NCBI RefSeq assembly: GCF_041415945.1
Contig: NZ_JBGCUS010000001.1
Location: forward strand, 3,534,001 to 3,598,000
DNA length: 64,000 nucleotides
Origin: Ancylobacter sp. IITR112
Lineage (GTDB): Bacteria > Pseudomonadota > Alphaproteobacteria > Rhizobiales > Xanthobacteraceae
Direction of reading: 5' to 3'
The position numbers and the translations under genes are program-made. The notes under the pieces were generated by a model. It was not told the origin of the DNA, did not search any database, and worked only from the letters and a program-made list of their open reading frames with translations. This document shows positions 51,481 to 61,738 of this stretch, one piece after another (the stretch's first letter is position 1; every line of letters starts with the position of its first letter).

Positions 51481-52163
51481 GGCGCATTCTCCCGGGTCGT
51501 TTCATTGAGGTGGAGCGGAGGCAGCGCGGCCCCGAGGGGCACGCCCGCCGGATCGGACAGCGTGTCGAGCAGGCGGTCGGCGGCAGGGTCGTCCCAGTCC
51601 ACCGGCCCATCGGCGACGATGCGCAGGGCATGGGAAGCATCGAGCACGAAGGTGGCAGGCAGGCCGGGGACCTTCCACGCCTTGAGCGCGGCGCGGTCCT
51701 CGTCCAGCAGCACGGGAAAGGGCACTGGCTGGGCGGCGAAGAAGCGGCGCACCCGCACCGGCACCTCGCCGACATCCACCACCAGGAGGGCGAGCGGTCC
51801 CGCCGCCCGTCGCGACGCAAGCCGTGTCAGTCCGGCCATCTCGTCGCGGCAGGGCGCGCACCAGGTCGCGAAGAAGTGAACCAGCACCGGACGCCCGGCG
51901 AGCGCCGCGAGCGTCTGCGGGCCATGGTCGAGCGAGGCAAGCTCCAGCTCAGGCGGCACGGTGCCCGGTTGCAGCGGCGCGCCGGCACGCGCCGGCCCGG
52001 CTCCCGCCAGCGCCAATGACGCAAGGGAAGCAACGGCCGTCAGCAGGATGAGGTTCTTTTCGCCCCGACACGCGGGAGCCGCCCAGGCGCGCACGGCAAG
52101 GATGCTGCGCCGGACCCGGGGAATCGTCAATCGCCTGTCGGGCAAAACCCGCGACGGTTGCAT
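51477..52163 (-). CDS. Exported TlpA/thioredoxin-like protein
   Basis: Periplasmic thioredoxin-fold protein of about 228 residues. The active site is CAPC in HFFATWCAPCRDEMAGLTRL, followed by the cis-proline region in WKVPGLPATFVLDASHALRI. A hydrophobic signal (NLILLTAVASLASLALAGAG) precedes the domain. The start is uncertain: the ATG at 52163 is used, but a GTG at 52094 would give a more usual signal peptide, and neither has a good ribosome site. It overlaps the downstream transglutaminase-like gene by four bases. Divergent from fdnG, it might be co-regulated with formate oxidation. Confidence 0.8.
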   Translation of the reverse strand: MQPSRVLPDRRLTIPRVRRSILAVRAWAAPACRGEKNLILLTAVASLASLALAGAGPARAGAPLQPGTVPPELELASLDHGPQTLAALAGRPVLVHFFATWCAPCRDEMAGLTRLASRRAAGPLALLVVDVGEVPVRVRRFFAAQPVPFPVLLDEDRAALKAWKVPGLPATFVLDASHALRIVADGPVDWDDPAADRLLDTLSDPAGVPLGAALPPLHLNETTRENAP

Positions 52164-52247
52164 CGCAACATTTCGAGATCGCACGGCAACATCGGGAAGA
52201 GCCTGACTCTACACGGGTTTTTGTCCCAGCCTGGACTTCGAGACTGT

Positions 52248-52276
52248 TTGACATTGGAGAAGCTAAAAAATAGCCT
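52248..52276 (+). promoter_or_regulatory. Candidate sigma-70 promoter of the fdn-sel operon
   Basis: A perfect TTGACA at 52248-52253 is separated by 17 bases from TAGCCT (TAnnnT) at 52271-52276. The surroundings are the most AT-rich stretch of the region. It lies about 60 bases before fdnG and points the right way. No clear FNR or NarL-type dyad was seen near it. Confidence 0.55.
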
Positions 52277-52336
52277 TGTGATTGGAAAAGCCTATCGGCC
52301 GATGGGCTTTCAGGAGAGATCACGGGGAGGGCCACG

Positions 52337-55300
52337 ATGAATATGGAGCTCTCGCGCCGTACGTTCCTCAAAACGTCGGGGGCCGGCCTTGCCGGTACCA
52401 CGTTGGGTGCCTTCGGCTTCAGCGAGGCGGAGGCGGCCGTCGCCGCTGCCGTGAAGCCGTTCCACCTGGTGAACACCACGGAAGCGCGAAACACCTGCAC
52501 CTACTGCTCGGTCGCCTGCGGCATCATCATCTATTCCAAGGGTGACCTGAAGAAAGGCGAGAAGGCCGACATCGTCCATATCGAGGGCGACGCCGACCAT
52601 CCGACCAATCGCGGCACGCTCTGCCCCAAGGGCGCGGCGCTGCGCGACATCGTGAAGTCGCCGACGCGCCTGACCCAGCCGATGATCCGCAAGGCGGGCG
52701 CCGACAGCTTCGAGCCGATCTCCTGGGACGCGGCGCTCGACAAGATCGCCCGCGCGATGAAGGACGACCGCGACGCCAATTTCGTCGCGACAAACCAGGA
52801 CGGCGTGACCGTCAATCGCTGGCTCACCGCCGGCTTCCTCGCGGCCTCCGCGACCACCAACGAGACGGCGTTCGCGACCTACAAGGTCGTGCGCTCGACC
52901 GGCATATTGGCGTTCGATAACCAAGCGCGTGTCTGACACGGCCCGACGGTGGCGAGTCTCGCCCCAACTTTTGGCCGTGGAGCAATGACCAACGCCTGGA
53001 CGGACATCAAGAACACCGACCTCGTGGTCATCATGGGCGGCAATGCCGCCGAAGCACATCCGTGCGGATTCAAATGGGTCACCGAGGCGAAAGCCAACCG
53101 TGGCGCCAAGCTCATCGTCGTCGACCCGCGCTACAACCGCTCGGCCTCGGTGGCGGATTTCTATGCGCCGATCCGCCAGGGGTCGGACATCGTCTTCCTC
53201 ATGGCCCTGATCAATTACTGCATCAGCAATGACAAGGTGCAGTGGGACTATGTGAAGCCCTTCACCAATGCCAGCTTCGTCGTGCGCGAGGGCTATGGCT
53301 ACCAGGACGGGCTGTTCACCGGCTATGACGAGGAAAAGCGCGACTATAACCGCGACACATGGGAATATGAGATCGGCCCGGACGGCTATGCCGTGGTCGA
53401 CGACACGCTGCAGAATCCGCGCTGCGTGTGGAATCTGCTGAAGCAGCACGTCGCCATTTACACGCCTGAGATGGTGGAGCGCGTCTGCGGCACACCGAAG
53501 GACGCCTTCCTCAAGGTGGCCGAGATGGTGGCGGAATGCTCGACGCCGACCAAGACCATGACGAGCATGTACGCGCTCGGCTGGACCCAGCATTCCAAGG
53601 GCGCGCAGAATATTCGCGGCATGGCGATGCTGCAGCTCGTGCTCGGCAATATCGGCGTGCGCGGCGGCGGCATGAACGCTCTGCGCGGGCATTCCAACAT
53701 CCAGGGGCTGACCGATCTCGGGCTGATGAGCAACCTCATCCCCGGCTATCTCAACATCCCCACCCAGAAGGAACCGGACTTCACCACCTATATGTCGACG
53801 CGGGCCTTCAAGCCGCTGCGGCCGAACCAGACGAGCTACTGGCAGAACTACCGCAAGTTCTTCGTCAGCTTCATGAAGTCCATGTACGGCCCGGCCGCAA
53901 CGGCGGAGAATGACTGGGCCTATAACTACCTGCCCAAGCTCGATGTCGCCAGCTACGACGTGCTGCGCATCTTCGAGATGATGAAGCAGGGCAAGGTGAA
54001 CCTCTATTTCTGCCAGGGGTTCAACCCGCTGCAGGCCTTCCCTGACAAGGGCAAGCTCGCCGCCGGCCTCGCCAAGCTGAAGCTGCTGGTCATCATGGAC
54101 CCGCTTGAGACCGAGACCGCCCGTTTCTGGGAGGATCACGGCACCTTCAACAAGGTGAGCCCGGCGGACATCAAGACCGAGGTGATCCAGCTTCCCACCA
54201 CCTGCTTCGCCGAAGACGAAGGCTCGCTGGTCAATTCCGGCCGCTGGCTGCAATGGCACTGGCCCGGCGGCTCGCCTCCGGGCGAGGCGAAGACCGACAC
54301 CTGGATCATGGCGCAGATTCATCTGCGGCTGAAGGCGCTGTACCAGAAGGAAGGCGGCGCCTTCCCCGATCCGATCGTCAACCTCAACTGGTCCTACAAG
54401 GACCCGGGCGAGCCGACGCCGGAAGAACTGGCGAAGGAGATGAACGGGTCGGTGCTGGTCGATGTCTTCGACCCCGCCGATCCGACCAAGAAGATCCTGG
54501 AGGCCGGCAAGCAGCTTTCCGGCTTCGGCCAGATGCGCGACGACGGCACCACGGCGGGCGGCTGCTGGATCTTCTCCGGCTGCTGGACCGAGGCCGGCAA
54601 CATGATGGCGCGGCGGGACAATTCCGATCCCGGCGACGCCGGCATGTTCCTCAAATGGTCCTATTCCTGGCCGGCCAACCGGCGCGTGCTCTACAACCGC
54701 GCCTCCTGCGACCTCGACGGCAAGCCGTGGGACCCCTCGCGCAAGCTGATCGAGTGGGACGGCGCCAAATGGACCGGCTACGACGTGCCGGACATCGCCC
54801 CCACCGCCAAGCCGAGGGATGTCGGCCCCTTCATCATGAACCCCGAGGGCACCTCGCGGCTCTGGGTGCGCAAGATGATGCGGGACGGACCGTTCCCGGT
54901 GCATTACGAGCCGTTCGAAAGCCCGGTCGCCAATGTCATCGCGCCGAAGATCCGCGGCAACCCGGTGGCGCGCGTGTTCAAGGACGATTGGAAGAGCTTC
55001 GCCGACATTGGCGATCCCAACTTCCCCTATGCCGGCACCTCCTACCGTCTCACCGAGCATTTCCACTACTGGACCAAGAACAACCATGTGAACTCGGTCC
55101 TGCAGCCGGAACAGTTCGTGGAGATTTCCGAGGAACTGGCGAAGGAAAAGGGCATCGCGCTCGGCGGCTGGGTGCGGGTGTGGTCGAAGCGCGGCGAGCT
55201 CTACGCCAAGGCGGTCGTCACCAAGCGCATCAAGCCGATGACCATTGACGGCAAGACGGTGCACATCGTCGGCGTGCCGATCCACTGGGGTTTCGTCGGC

Positions 55301-55426
55301 TCGGCCCGCAAGGGCTTCCCCGCCAACACGCTCACCCCCTTCGTCGGGGACGCGAATATCGAGACCCCGGAGTTCAAGGCGTTCATGGTCAACATCGAGC
55401 CCTCCACCGGGCCGGTGGTGGCATAG
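52337..55426 (+). CDS. fdnG: Formate dehydrogenase-N/O alpha subunit, selenocysteine-containing
   Basis: Catalytic subunit (1029 residues including selenocysteine) of the membrane-bound formate dehydrogenase, which oxidises formate to CO2 with a bis-MGD molybdenum or tungsten cofactor. The N-terminus has a Tat signal (SRRTFLK). C54, C57, C61 and C96 bind a 4Fe-4S cluster. At residue 200 an in-frame UGA (52934-52936) stands in QARV-U-HGPTVASLAP, the exact context of selenocysteine in Escherichia coli FdnG. A hairpin follows it (52937-52979). The sequence continues in the same frame to the stop at 55426, so this is decoding, not a frameshift. GGGGAGGG precedes the ATG. Beta and gamma genes follow. 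Confidence 0.97.
52934..52980 (+). promoter_or_regulatory. Bacterial SECIS hairpin and Sec UGA codon in fdnG
   Basis: The UGA at 52934-52936 is followed at once by CACGGCC (52937-52943), which pairs with GGCCGTG at 52973-52979. In the upper part, GGTGGCGAGTCTCGCCCC (52948-52965) gives a short stem with a loop containing GTCT, like the SelB-binding loop of the Escherichia coli fdnG/fdhF elements. The element lies within the coding sequence, as in all bacterial SECIS. Confidence 0.88.
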
Positions 55427-55438
55427 GGAGGCGGCATC

Positions 55439-56431
55439 ATGTTTCCTGCGATCCCCAATCCCAACGTCGCCACCGACGCCGCCACTCCGCGCTTCGGCGA
55501 GAAGGACATTCTCCGCCGCAGCGCTTCCACGGTCACGCCGCCCGCTGAGCGGCTGACCGAGGTGGCCAAGCTGATCGATGTCTCCAAATGCATCGGCTGC
55601 AAGGCCTGCCAGGCCGCGTGCCTGGAATGGAACAACCTCACCGAGGAGATCGGCTTCAACCACGGGATCTACACCAATCCCATGGACCTGACGCCGGACA
55701 CCTTCACGCTGATGCGCTTTACCGAATGGGTGAACCCCGAGACGGACAATCTCGAATGGCTCATCCGCAAGGATGGCTGCATGCATTGCGAGGATCCGGG
55801 CTGCCTCAAGGCCTGCCCGGCTCCCGGCGCCATCGTGCAGTATTCCAACGGCATCGTGGACTTCCAGCACGACAACTGCATTGGCTGCGGCTACTGCATC
55901 AAGGGCTGCCCGTTCAACATCCCGCGCATCTCCAAGGTCGACCACACTGCCTATAAATGCACGCTCTGCTCCGACCGTGTCGCCGTCGGCCAGGGCCCGG
56001 CCTGCCAGAAGGCATGCCCGACCCAGGCCATCGTCTTCGGCACCAAGGACGAGATGAAGGAGTGGGCCGACTTCCGCATCAAGGACCTGAAGTCGCGCGG
56101 CTTCGAGAACGCCGGCCTCTACGATCCGCCGGGCGTGGGCGGCACCCATGTGATGTATGTGCTGCACCATGCCGACACGCCGTCCATCTATGCCGGCCTG
56201 CCGGACAATCCGCGCATCTCGCCCATTGTCGATGCGTGGAAGGGCGTGACCAAATATGTCGGCCTCGCCGTGATGGGCTTCGCCGCCGCCGCCGGCTTCC
56301 TGCATTATGTCGTCGCCGGGCCGAACAAGGTGTCGGAAGAGGATGAGGAGAATGCCGAGCGGCTCGCCGACGGCACCCCGCCGCCGCCGACCGCCGCCTC
56401 GGCCGGCCACAGCGAGGGGAGGACGCCATGA
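55439..56431 (+). CDS. fdnH: Formate dehydrogenase beta subunit (4Fe-4S ferredoxin type)
   Basis: Electron-transfer subunit (330 residues) carrying four 4Fe-4S clusters from the catalytic site to the membrane cytochrome. The four cysteine groups are [14 protein letters not shown] (from C51), [36 protein letters not shown], and [21 protein letters not shown] single C-terminal helix ([20 protein letters not shown]) anchors it, and the tail is acidic. It is preceded by GGAGG and overlaps the gamma subunit gene by four bases (ATGA). Confidence 0.96.
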   Translation: MFPAIPNPNVATDAATPRFGEKDILRRSASTVTPPAERLTEVAKLIDVSKCIGCKACQAACLEWNNLTEEIGFNHGIYTNPMDLTPDTFTLMRFTEWVNPETDNLEWLIRKDGCMHCEDPGCLKACPAPGAIVQYSNGIVDFQHDNCIGCGYCIKGCPFNIPRISKVDHTAYKCTLCSDRVAVGQGPACQKACPTQAIVFGTKDEMKEWADFRIKDLKSRGFENAGLYDPPGVGGTHVMYVLHHADTPSIYAGLPDNPRISPIVDAWKGVTKYVGLAVMGFAAAAGFLHYVVAGPNKVSEEDEENAERLADGTPPPPTAASAGHSEGRTP

Positions 56432-57159
56432 GCGCCAGCAACCTCAAGACCCCGCAGGCGGGCCACCTGCCGGACGATGTGGAACCGGGCGACGCCGTTC
56501 GCCCGGGCCACCCGGTCCAGGTGTCGCGCTACACCGTCGGCGCGCGCATCAACCACTGGATCACGGCGCTGAGCCTGATCCTGCTGGCGCTGTCGGGCCT
56601 CGCCCTGTTCACGCCGAGCCTGTTCTTCCTCACCGGCCTGTTCGGCGGCGGGCAATGGACGCGGGCGATCCATCCCTGGATCGGCGTGGTGCTGTTCTTC
56701 TCCTTCGCGGGGCTGTTCCTGCGCTTCTGGAAGGCCAATCTTCCCGCGCGCGAGGATGGCACCTGGCTCGCCCGCATCAGTGACGTGCTGCGCGGGCGGG
56801 AGGAGCGGCTGCCGGAAATCGGCAAGTACAATGCCGGTCAGAAATTCGTCTTCTGGGGTATGTCGGCCCTCATCGTCATCCTCATCGCCAGCGGCGTGGT
56901 GATGTGGGACCAGTATTTCTACCCCTACACCAGCATCGAGCAGAAGCGCGTCGCCATCCTCGTTCATTCCATTGCGGCGGTGGCGATCATCTGCGTGTGG
57001 ATCATCCATGTCTATGCCGCCATCTGGGTCAAGGGCACCATTGGCGCCATGACCCGGGGCAAGGTCACCGGCGGCTGGGCGTGGCGCCACCACCGCAAAT
57101 GGCTGCGTGAACTGGTCGGCACCCGGCCGGGCAAGCGCCCGCCGACGCCGGCGGAATAG
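56428..57159 (+). CDS. fdnI: Formate dehydrogenase gamma subunit (cytochrome b556)
   Basis: Membrane diheme cytochrome b (243 residues) that passes electrons from the beta subunit to the quinone pool. It has four predicted helices: the first contains [20 protein letters not shown] with a heme histidine, later ones contain [40 protein letters not shown] and [20 protein letters not shown] with further histidines. It has an N-terminal extension of about 25 residues before the first helix. It overlaps fdnH by four bases. A strong hairpin follows its stop. Confidence 0.95.
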   Translation: MSASNLKTPQAGHLPDDVEPGDAVRPGHPVQVSRYTVGARINHWITALSLILLALSGLALFTPSLFFLTGLFGGGQWTRAIHPWIGVVLFFSFAGLFLRFWKANLPAREDGTWLARISDVLRGREERLPEIGKYNAGQKFVFWGMSALIVILIASGVVMWDQYFYPYTSIEQKRVAILVHSIAAVAIICVWIIHVYAAIWVKGTIGAMTRGKVTGGWAWRHHRKWLRELVGTRPGKRPPTPAE

Positions 57160-57174
57160 CGCGCTCGCTGTCGT

Positions 57175-57208
57175 CCCCGTCCCGGACGCCTGCCTGTCCG
57201 GGGCGGGG
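57175..57208 (+). terminator. Intercistronic hairpin between fdnI and fdhE
   Basis: CCCCGTCCCGGAC at 57175-57187 pairs with GTCCGGGGCGGGG at 57196-57208 (13 bp with one T-G pair) around an 8-base loop. No T-run follows. It may attenuate read-through or stabilise the upstream message, so that the structural subunits are made in excess over FdhE, SelA and SelB. Confidence 0.45.
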
Positions 57209-57251
57209 CCCTTCCGTTCCACGTGGCCCGTGCGGTTCGTGAGGTTGAGTG

Positions 57252-58163
57252 ATGTCGCAGAACCTTCAGCCCGATCCCAGCGTGATCGGCACCGTCTCCA
57301 CCCCGCCCTTCGCGGTGCTGCCCGACCCCGCGCATCTGTTCGGTGTGCGGGCGAAGCGGCTGCGCACTTATGCGGCGGTGAGCCCGCTCAAGCCCTATCT
57401 CGATTTCGTCGCCGGCCTTATCGAGGCGCAGCAGGCCATCGTGCCGTCCCTGCCGCCGGTGGAGGCGCCCGACCCGGAGAAGCTGGAGCAGGCCCGCGCC
57501 TTCGAAATGCCAGCGCTGGAGCGCGCCGCCACCCGGCTCGACGACACGCTGGAGTCCACGCTCGACCAGTTGTTCGACGCCGCTGCCGGCGTGAGCATGC
57601 CGGAAGAAGCCGGGCAGGCGCTCACCCGCGTGCGCCTCGCCGATGGCGCCGTGCGGGCGCAGATGGTGCGCGACGTGCTGGCGCATGATCTGCCGGTGGA
57701 GCGCCTCGCCGAGCATGTCTATGTCGCCGCCGGGCTTCAGGTGCATTTCGCCCGTCTTGCCGCGACGCTCGACGCGAAAAAGCTGGTGCCGGTGGGCGAT
57801 GGCGTGTGCCCGGCCTGCGGCGGGCCGCCGGTGGCCTCGCTCATCGTCGAATGGCCGAACGCCCATGGCAACCGCTTCTGCGCCTGCTCGCTCTGTTCGA
57901 CGCTGTGGAACTATGTCCGCATCCGCTGCTGCGCCTGTGGCACCACCAAGGGCATCGGCTATCAGGAAATCGACGGCAGCCCCGGCACGGTGAAGGCGGA
58001 AACCTGCGACGAGTGCCGCACCTATGTGAAGGTGATGTACCAGAACAAGGATGTCACCATCGAGCCGGTGGCGGACGATATCGGCACGCTGGGGCTCGAT
58101 CTGATGATGCGGCAGGGGCCCTATCGCCGCGCCGCCTTCAATCCCTTCCTGCTCGGCTATTGA
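57252..58163 (+). CDS. fdhE: Formate dehydrogenase accessory protein FdhE
   Basis: Rubredoxin-like accessory protein (303 residues) that interacts with the catalytic subunits of respiratory formate dehydrogenases before export. It shows four CxxC-type pairs: CPACGGPP, FCACSLCSTLWNYVR, CCACGTTKGIGY and CDECRTYVKVMYQNKD, in the spacing of the family, and ends RRAAFNPFLLGY. The ATG at 57252 is used in preference to an overlapping GTG. It follows fdnI after a hairpin and precedes selA by ten bases. The sulfur transferase FdhD, also needed, is not in the window. Confidence 0.95.
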   Translation: MSQNLQPDPSVIGTVSTPPFAVLPDPAHLFGVRAKRLRTYAAVSPLKPYLDFVAGLIEAQQAIVPSLPPVEAPDPEKLEQARAFEMPALERAATRLDDTLESTLDQLFDAAAGVSMPEEAGQALTRVRLADGAVRAQMVRDVLAHDLPVERLAEHVYVAAGLQVHFARLAATLDAKKLVPVGDGVCPACGGPPVASLIVEWPNAHGNRFCACSLCSTLWNYVRIRCCACGTTKGIGYQEIDGSPGTVKAETCDECRTYVKVMYQNKDVTIEPVADDIGTLGLDLMMRQGPYRRAAFNPFLLGY

Positions 58164-58173
58164 GGGCGTGGCC

Positions 58174-59595
58174 ATGGACGCGCCCTCCCGTCCCGCCTCC
58201 CCCAGCCCGCGCGACCTGCCCTCGGTCGACCGCGTGCTCGCCACGCCCGCCGGCCAGAGCGCGGTGGAGATGTTCGGCCGCGCCCCGGCCACCTCGGCCA
58301 TCCGCGCCGCGCTGCAGGAACTGCGCGCCTGCCTGTTGGCGGGCCGGCTCGCGGCCCTGCCCTCGGCCGACCATGTCGCTCTCGCCGCCACCGAGGCGCT
58401 GGAGCGTGGCGCCCGCTCGCGCCTGCGCCCGGTCTACAATCTCACCGGCACGGTGCTGCACACCAATCTCGGCCGCGCCGTGCTGTCGGAAGAAGCGGTG
58501 GAAGCAGCGACGCAGGCCATGCGCGCCGCCGTGGCGCTGGAATATGACCTCGCCACCGGCAAGCGCGGCGAGCGCGACGACCATGTGCGCGACCTGCTGA
58601 TCGACCTCACCGGGGCGGAAGACGCCACCGTGGTCAATAACAACGCCGCCGCCGTGCTTCTCGTGCTGAACACGCTGGGCCTCGGACGCGAGGCCATCGT
58701 CTCGCGCGGCGAACTGATCGAGATCGGCGGCGCCTTCCGCATGCCTGACATCATGGCCCGCGCGGGGGTGAAGCTCGTCGAGGTCGGGACCACCAACCGC
58801 ACGCACTCCCGGGACTATGCCGGCGCGCTGAACGAGGCGACCGGGCTGGTGCTGAAGGTGCACACCTCGAACTACCGCATCGAGGGCTTCACCAAGGAAG
58901 TGCCGGCGCGGGAGCTGGCGGAGATGGCCCGGGCGCGCGGCGTGCCGCTCGTCAATGATCTCGGCTCCGGCACGCTTTTCGATCTCGCCCGCCTCGGCCT
59001 CGCCCATGAACCCACGGTGCGGGAGGCGGTGGCGGAGGGGGCGGACATCGTCACCTTTTCCGGCGACAAGTTGCTCGGCGGGCCGCAGACCGGCTTCATC
59101 GTCGGCCGTGCCGACCTTATCGCCGCCATCAACAGGAACCCGATGAAGCGGGCGCTGCGGGTCGACAAGATCCGCCTCGCCGCGCTGGAAGCGACGTTGA
59201 AGCTCTACCGCGACCCGGAGCGGCTCGCCGCGCGCCTGCCGACGTTGCGGCTGCTGGCGCGCACCCGAGCGGAGATCGCCGCCCGCGCCCATGAACTGGC
59301 CGAGCCGGTCGCCGCGGCACTCGGCGAGGAATTCGACATCGAGATCGTCGACTGCACCAGCCAGATCGGCTCCGGCGCGCTGCCGCTGGAAACCCTGCCC
59401 AGCGCCGGCTTCGCCATCCGCCCGGCGGCGGAAGCTTCCGGCGGGCGGCTCAACGCGCTGGCGGGCGCGCTGCGCGCCCTGCCCGCCCCGGTCATCGGCC
59501 GCATCAGCGAGGGCGCGCTGATTCTCGACCTGCGCTGCCTGGAGGACGAGGCCGGCTTCCTCGCCAGCCTCGCCGGTCTTGAGGTGCCGGCATGA
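58174..59595 (+). CDS. selA: L-seryl-tRNA(Sec) selenium transferase
   Basis: PLP-dependent decameric enzyme that turns Ser-tRNA-Sec into Sec-tRNA-Sec using selenophosphate. The 473-residue protein has [48 protein letters not shown] and the PLP lysine in [18 protein letters not shown]. The ATG at 58174 is preferred to a GTG six bases earlier because TGAGGG is then correctly spaced. It overlaps selB by four bases (ATGA), so the selenocysteine machinery is made as a coupled unit with fdhE. Confidence 0.96.
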   Translation: MDAPSRPASPSPRDLPSVDRVLATPAGQSAVEMFGRAPATSAIRAALQELRACLLAGRLAALPSADHVALAATEALERGARSRLRPVYNLTGTVLHTNLGRAVLSEEAVEAATQAMRAAVALEYDLATGKRGERDDHVRDLLIDLTGAEDATVVNNNAAAVLLVLNTLGLGREAIVSRGELIEIGGAFRMPDIMARAGVKLVEVGTTNRTHSRDYAGALNEATGLVLKVHTSNYRIEGFTKEVPARELAEMARARGVPLVNDLGSGTLFDLARLGLAHEPTVREAVAEGADIVTFSGDKLLGGPQTGFIVGRADLIAAINRNPMKRALRVDKIRLAALEATLKLYRDPERLAARLPTLRLLARTRAEIAARAHELAEPVAAALGEEFDIEIVDCTSQIGSGALPLETLPSAGFAIRPAAEASGGRLNALAGALRALPAPVIGRISEGALILDLRCLEDEAGFLASLAGLEVPA

Positions 59596-61709
59596 TCATC
59601 GGCACCGCCGGCCATATCGACCATGGCAAGACCGCGCTGGTCGGCGCGCTGACCGGCACCGACACCGACCGGCTGAAGGAGGAGAAGGCGCGCGGCATCT
59701 CCATCGACCTCGGCTTCGCCTATCTCGCCACCGAGGCCGGCACGCTTGGCTTCATCGACGTGCCCGGCCATGAGAAGTTCATCCACACCATGCTGGCAGG
59801 GGCGAGCGGCATCGACATGGCGCTGCTCGTTGTCGCCGCCGATGACGGGGTGATGCCGCAGACCCGCGAGCATCTCGCGCTCATCGAGCTGCTCGGCATC
59901 TCCCACGGCCTGGTGGCGCTGACCAAGGCCGATCTCGCCGATGCCGACCGCCGCGCCGCGGTGACGGCGGAGATCGCCGCCCTGCTCGACGGCACGGCGC
60001 TGGCGGGCGCGCCGGTTCTCCCCGTCTCCGCCCGCACCGGCGAGGGTATGGAGACGTTGCGCGCGGCACTGATCGACGCCGCCCGCCAGTCCGAGACCCG
60101 CCCGGCGGAGGGACGTTTTCGCCTCGCGGTGGACCGCAGCTTCACCCTCGCCGGTGCCGGAACCGTCGTCACCGGCACCGTGCTGTCCGGCCGGGTCCGC
60201 GTCGGCGATCCGCTCATGGTCAGCCCATCCGGCCTGCCCGCGCGGCTGCGCTCGCTGCACGCGCAGAACCGCAAGGCGGAGGAAGGCCGCGCCGGCGAAC
60301 GCTGCGCGCTCAACCTCGCCGGCGAGGCGATCCGGCCGGAGGCGATCAAGCGCGGCGACATGGTGCTCACCCCCGCGCTGCATGCCCCCACCGAGCGCAT
60401 CGACGCCACGCTCACCGTGCTGGCGAGCGAGCCGAAACCGCTCGGTGCCTGGTTTCCGGTGCGCTTCCACCACGGCGCGAGCGAGATCGGGGGGCGGTTG
60501 GTCCCGCTCTCCGACGACACAATCGCCCCCGGCACGACCGGCCTCGTGCAGATCGTGCTGGAACGGCCCATCGCCGCCGCCGTGGGCGACCGTTATGTCA
60601 TTCGCGACACCTCGGCGCAGCGCAGCATCGGCGGCGGTCGTCTCATCGACCTGCGCGCCCCGGCCCGCAAACGCCGCGCTCCCGCGCGCCTTGCCCAGCT
60701 CGCCGCGCTGCGCGAAGCCGACCCGTACGCTGCGGTGACCGGCCTGCTGGCGGTGCCGCCCCATCATCTCGACCTCGCCGCCTTCGCCCGCGACCGGGCG
60801 CTTGCGGCGCAGGCGCCGGAGGACATCGCCGCGCGGCTCGGCCTCACCGTCCTCGCCAGTGGCGACACGTTGACCGTGCTCTCCCCCGCGCATTGGTTGG
60901 CGTACACGCAAGCGCTGCGCACGGAACTGGCGCAGTTCCACGCGGCCAATTCCGACCTGCCCGGCATCGGCGCGGAAAAGTTGCGCCTCGCCCTCGTCCC
61001 GCGCCTCGTCCGGCCCGTCTTCTCCGAGGCGCTGCACCGGCTCGCCGAGGCCGGCGCGCTGGTGCGCGAGGGGGCCTGGGTGCGGCTTCCCGACCATGAG
61101 GTGCGCCTCACCGATGGCGACGAGGCGCTGTGGGCGCGTATCGCCCCGGCCCTCGGCGGCACTGGCCGCTTCCGCCCCCCGCGCGTACGCGACCTGGCCG
61201 CGCTCACGGGCGAGGCGGAGAGCGAGATCCGCCGGCTGATGAAGTTGCTCGCCCGCATGGGCAAGGTGGACGAAGTGGCGCATGACCATTTCTTCCTCCG
61301 CCCCACCCTGGCGGAGATGGTGGCGCTCGCCGAGGCGCTGGCGCAGGCCGCGCCGGGCCGGGACTTCACCGCCTCCGCCTTCCGCGACCGCATCGAGGCC
61401 GGCGGCCACGCCGTCGGCCGCAAGGTGGCGATCCAGATTCTCGAATGTCTCGACCGCCACGGCGTCACCCTGCGGCGTGGCGATCTGCGCCGCATCAACC
61501 GCCACCGGCTGGACCTGTTCGGGGCGATCGACGACACTGCTACGCCCGCCCCCGCCCGGGGCGCGGACATGCCTTCTGGAAGAGCGTTACCTCCGGTGAG
61601 GTATCCGGACTTCAAATCCGGAAGGGGCCGCGAGACGGTCCCTGGTGGGTTCGACTCCCACTCTCTTCCGCCACCCCCCTCGCCGCCGGGCTCTGGCCCG
61701 AGCCAGTAG
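59592..61709 (+). CDS. selB: Selenocysteine-specific elongation factor SelB, ORF extends through selC
   Basis: GTPase (705 residues) that delivers Sec-tRNA-Sec to UGA codons by binding the SECIS hairpin. The EF-Tu-like half has [19 protein letters not shown] (G1), [20 protein letters not shown] (G3) and TKADLAD (G4). The C-terminal winged-helix region ends at about [12 protein letters not shown] near residue 640. The frame then continues for about 60 residues. Residues 663-694 are encoded by exactly the 96 bases of the tRNA-Sec gene, in phase with its first base, and the stop is 36 bases beyond. No earlier stop exists, so the natural tail either includes tRNA-encoded residues or is lost on tRNA processing. 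Confidence 0.95.
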   Translation: MIIGTAGHIDHGKTALVGALTGTDTDRLKEEKARGISIDLGFAYLATEAGTLGFIDVPGHEKFIHTMLAGASGIDMALLVVAADDGVMPQTREHLALIELLGISHGLVALTKADLADADRRAAVTAEIAALLDGTALAGAPVLPVSARTGEGMETLRAALIDAARQSETRPAEGRFRLAVDRSFTLAGAGTVVTGTVLSGRVRVGDPLMVSPSGLPARLRSLHAQNRKAEEGRAGERCALNLAGEAIRPEAIKRGDMVLTPALHAPTERIDATLTVLASEPKPLGAWFPVRFHHGASEIGGRLVPLSDDTIAPGTTGLVQIVLERPIAAAVGDRYVIRDTSAQRSIGGGRLIDLRAPARKRRAPARLAQLAALREADPYAAVTGLLAVPPHHLDLAAFARDRALAAQAPEDIAARLGLTVLASGDTLTVLSPAHWLAYTQALRTELAQFHAANSDLPGIGAEKLRLALVPRLVRPVFSEALHRLAEAGALVREGAWVRLPDHEVRLTDGDEALWARIAPALGGTGRFRPPRVRDLAALTGEAESEIRRLMKLLARMGKVDEVAHDHFFLRPTLAEMVALAEALAQAAPGRDFTASAFRDRIEAGGHAVGRKVAIQILECLDRHGVTLRRGDLRRINRHRLDLFGAIDDTATPAPARGADMPSGRALPPVRYPDFKSGRGRETVPGGFDSHSLPPPPSPPGSGPSQ
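61578..61673 (+). tRNA. selC: tRNA-Sec(UCA), inside the selB reading frame
   Basis: Selenocysteine tRNA of 96 bases with encoded CCA. The acceptor GGAAGAG (61578-61584) pairs with CTCTTCC (61663-61669), followed by G and CCA (61671-61673). The anticodon TCA lies at 61612-61614 in the loop CTTCAAA, with a 6-bp stem TCCGGA/TCCGGA. A long variable arm (GGGGCCGCGAGACGGTCCC) and the T loop GGTTCGACTCC are visible, and the D arm CCTCCGGTGAGG has the extended stem typical of tRNA-Sec. It overlaps selB entirely and is probably co-transcribed with selAB. Confidence 0.97.
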
Positions 61710-61738
61710 AGTTTCGCTGTCCGACCCGGCGGAGGCCC

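Noticed and set aside
52934..52936. A frameshift or nonsense mutation splitting fdnG
   Set aside because: The frame continues with no shift, the UGA sits at the known selenocysteine position and a SECIS hairpin follows.
52310..56410. A 1366-codon open frame on the minus strand across the formate dehydrogenase genes
   Set aside because: It lies antisense to fdnG and fdnH, has a skewed G/H/D/R-rich composition and no domain. In high-GC DNA such shadow frames are common.
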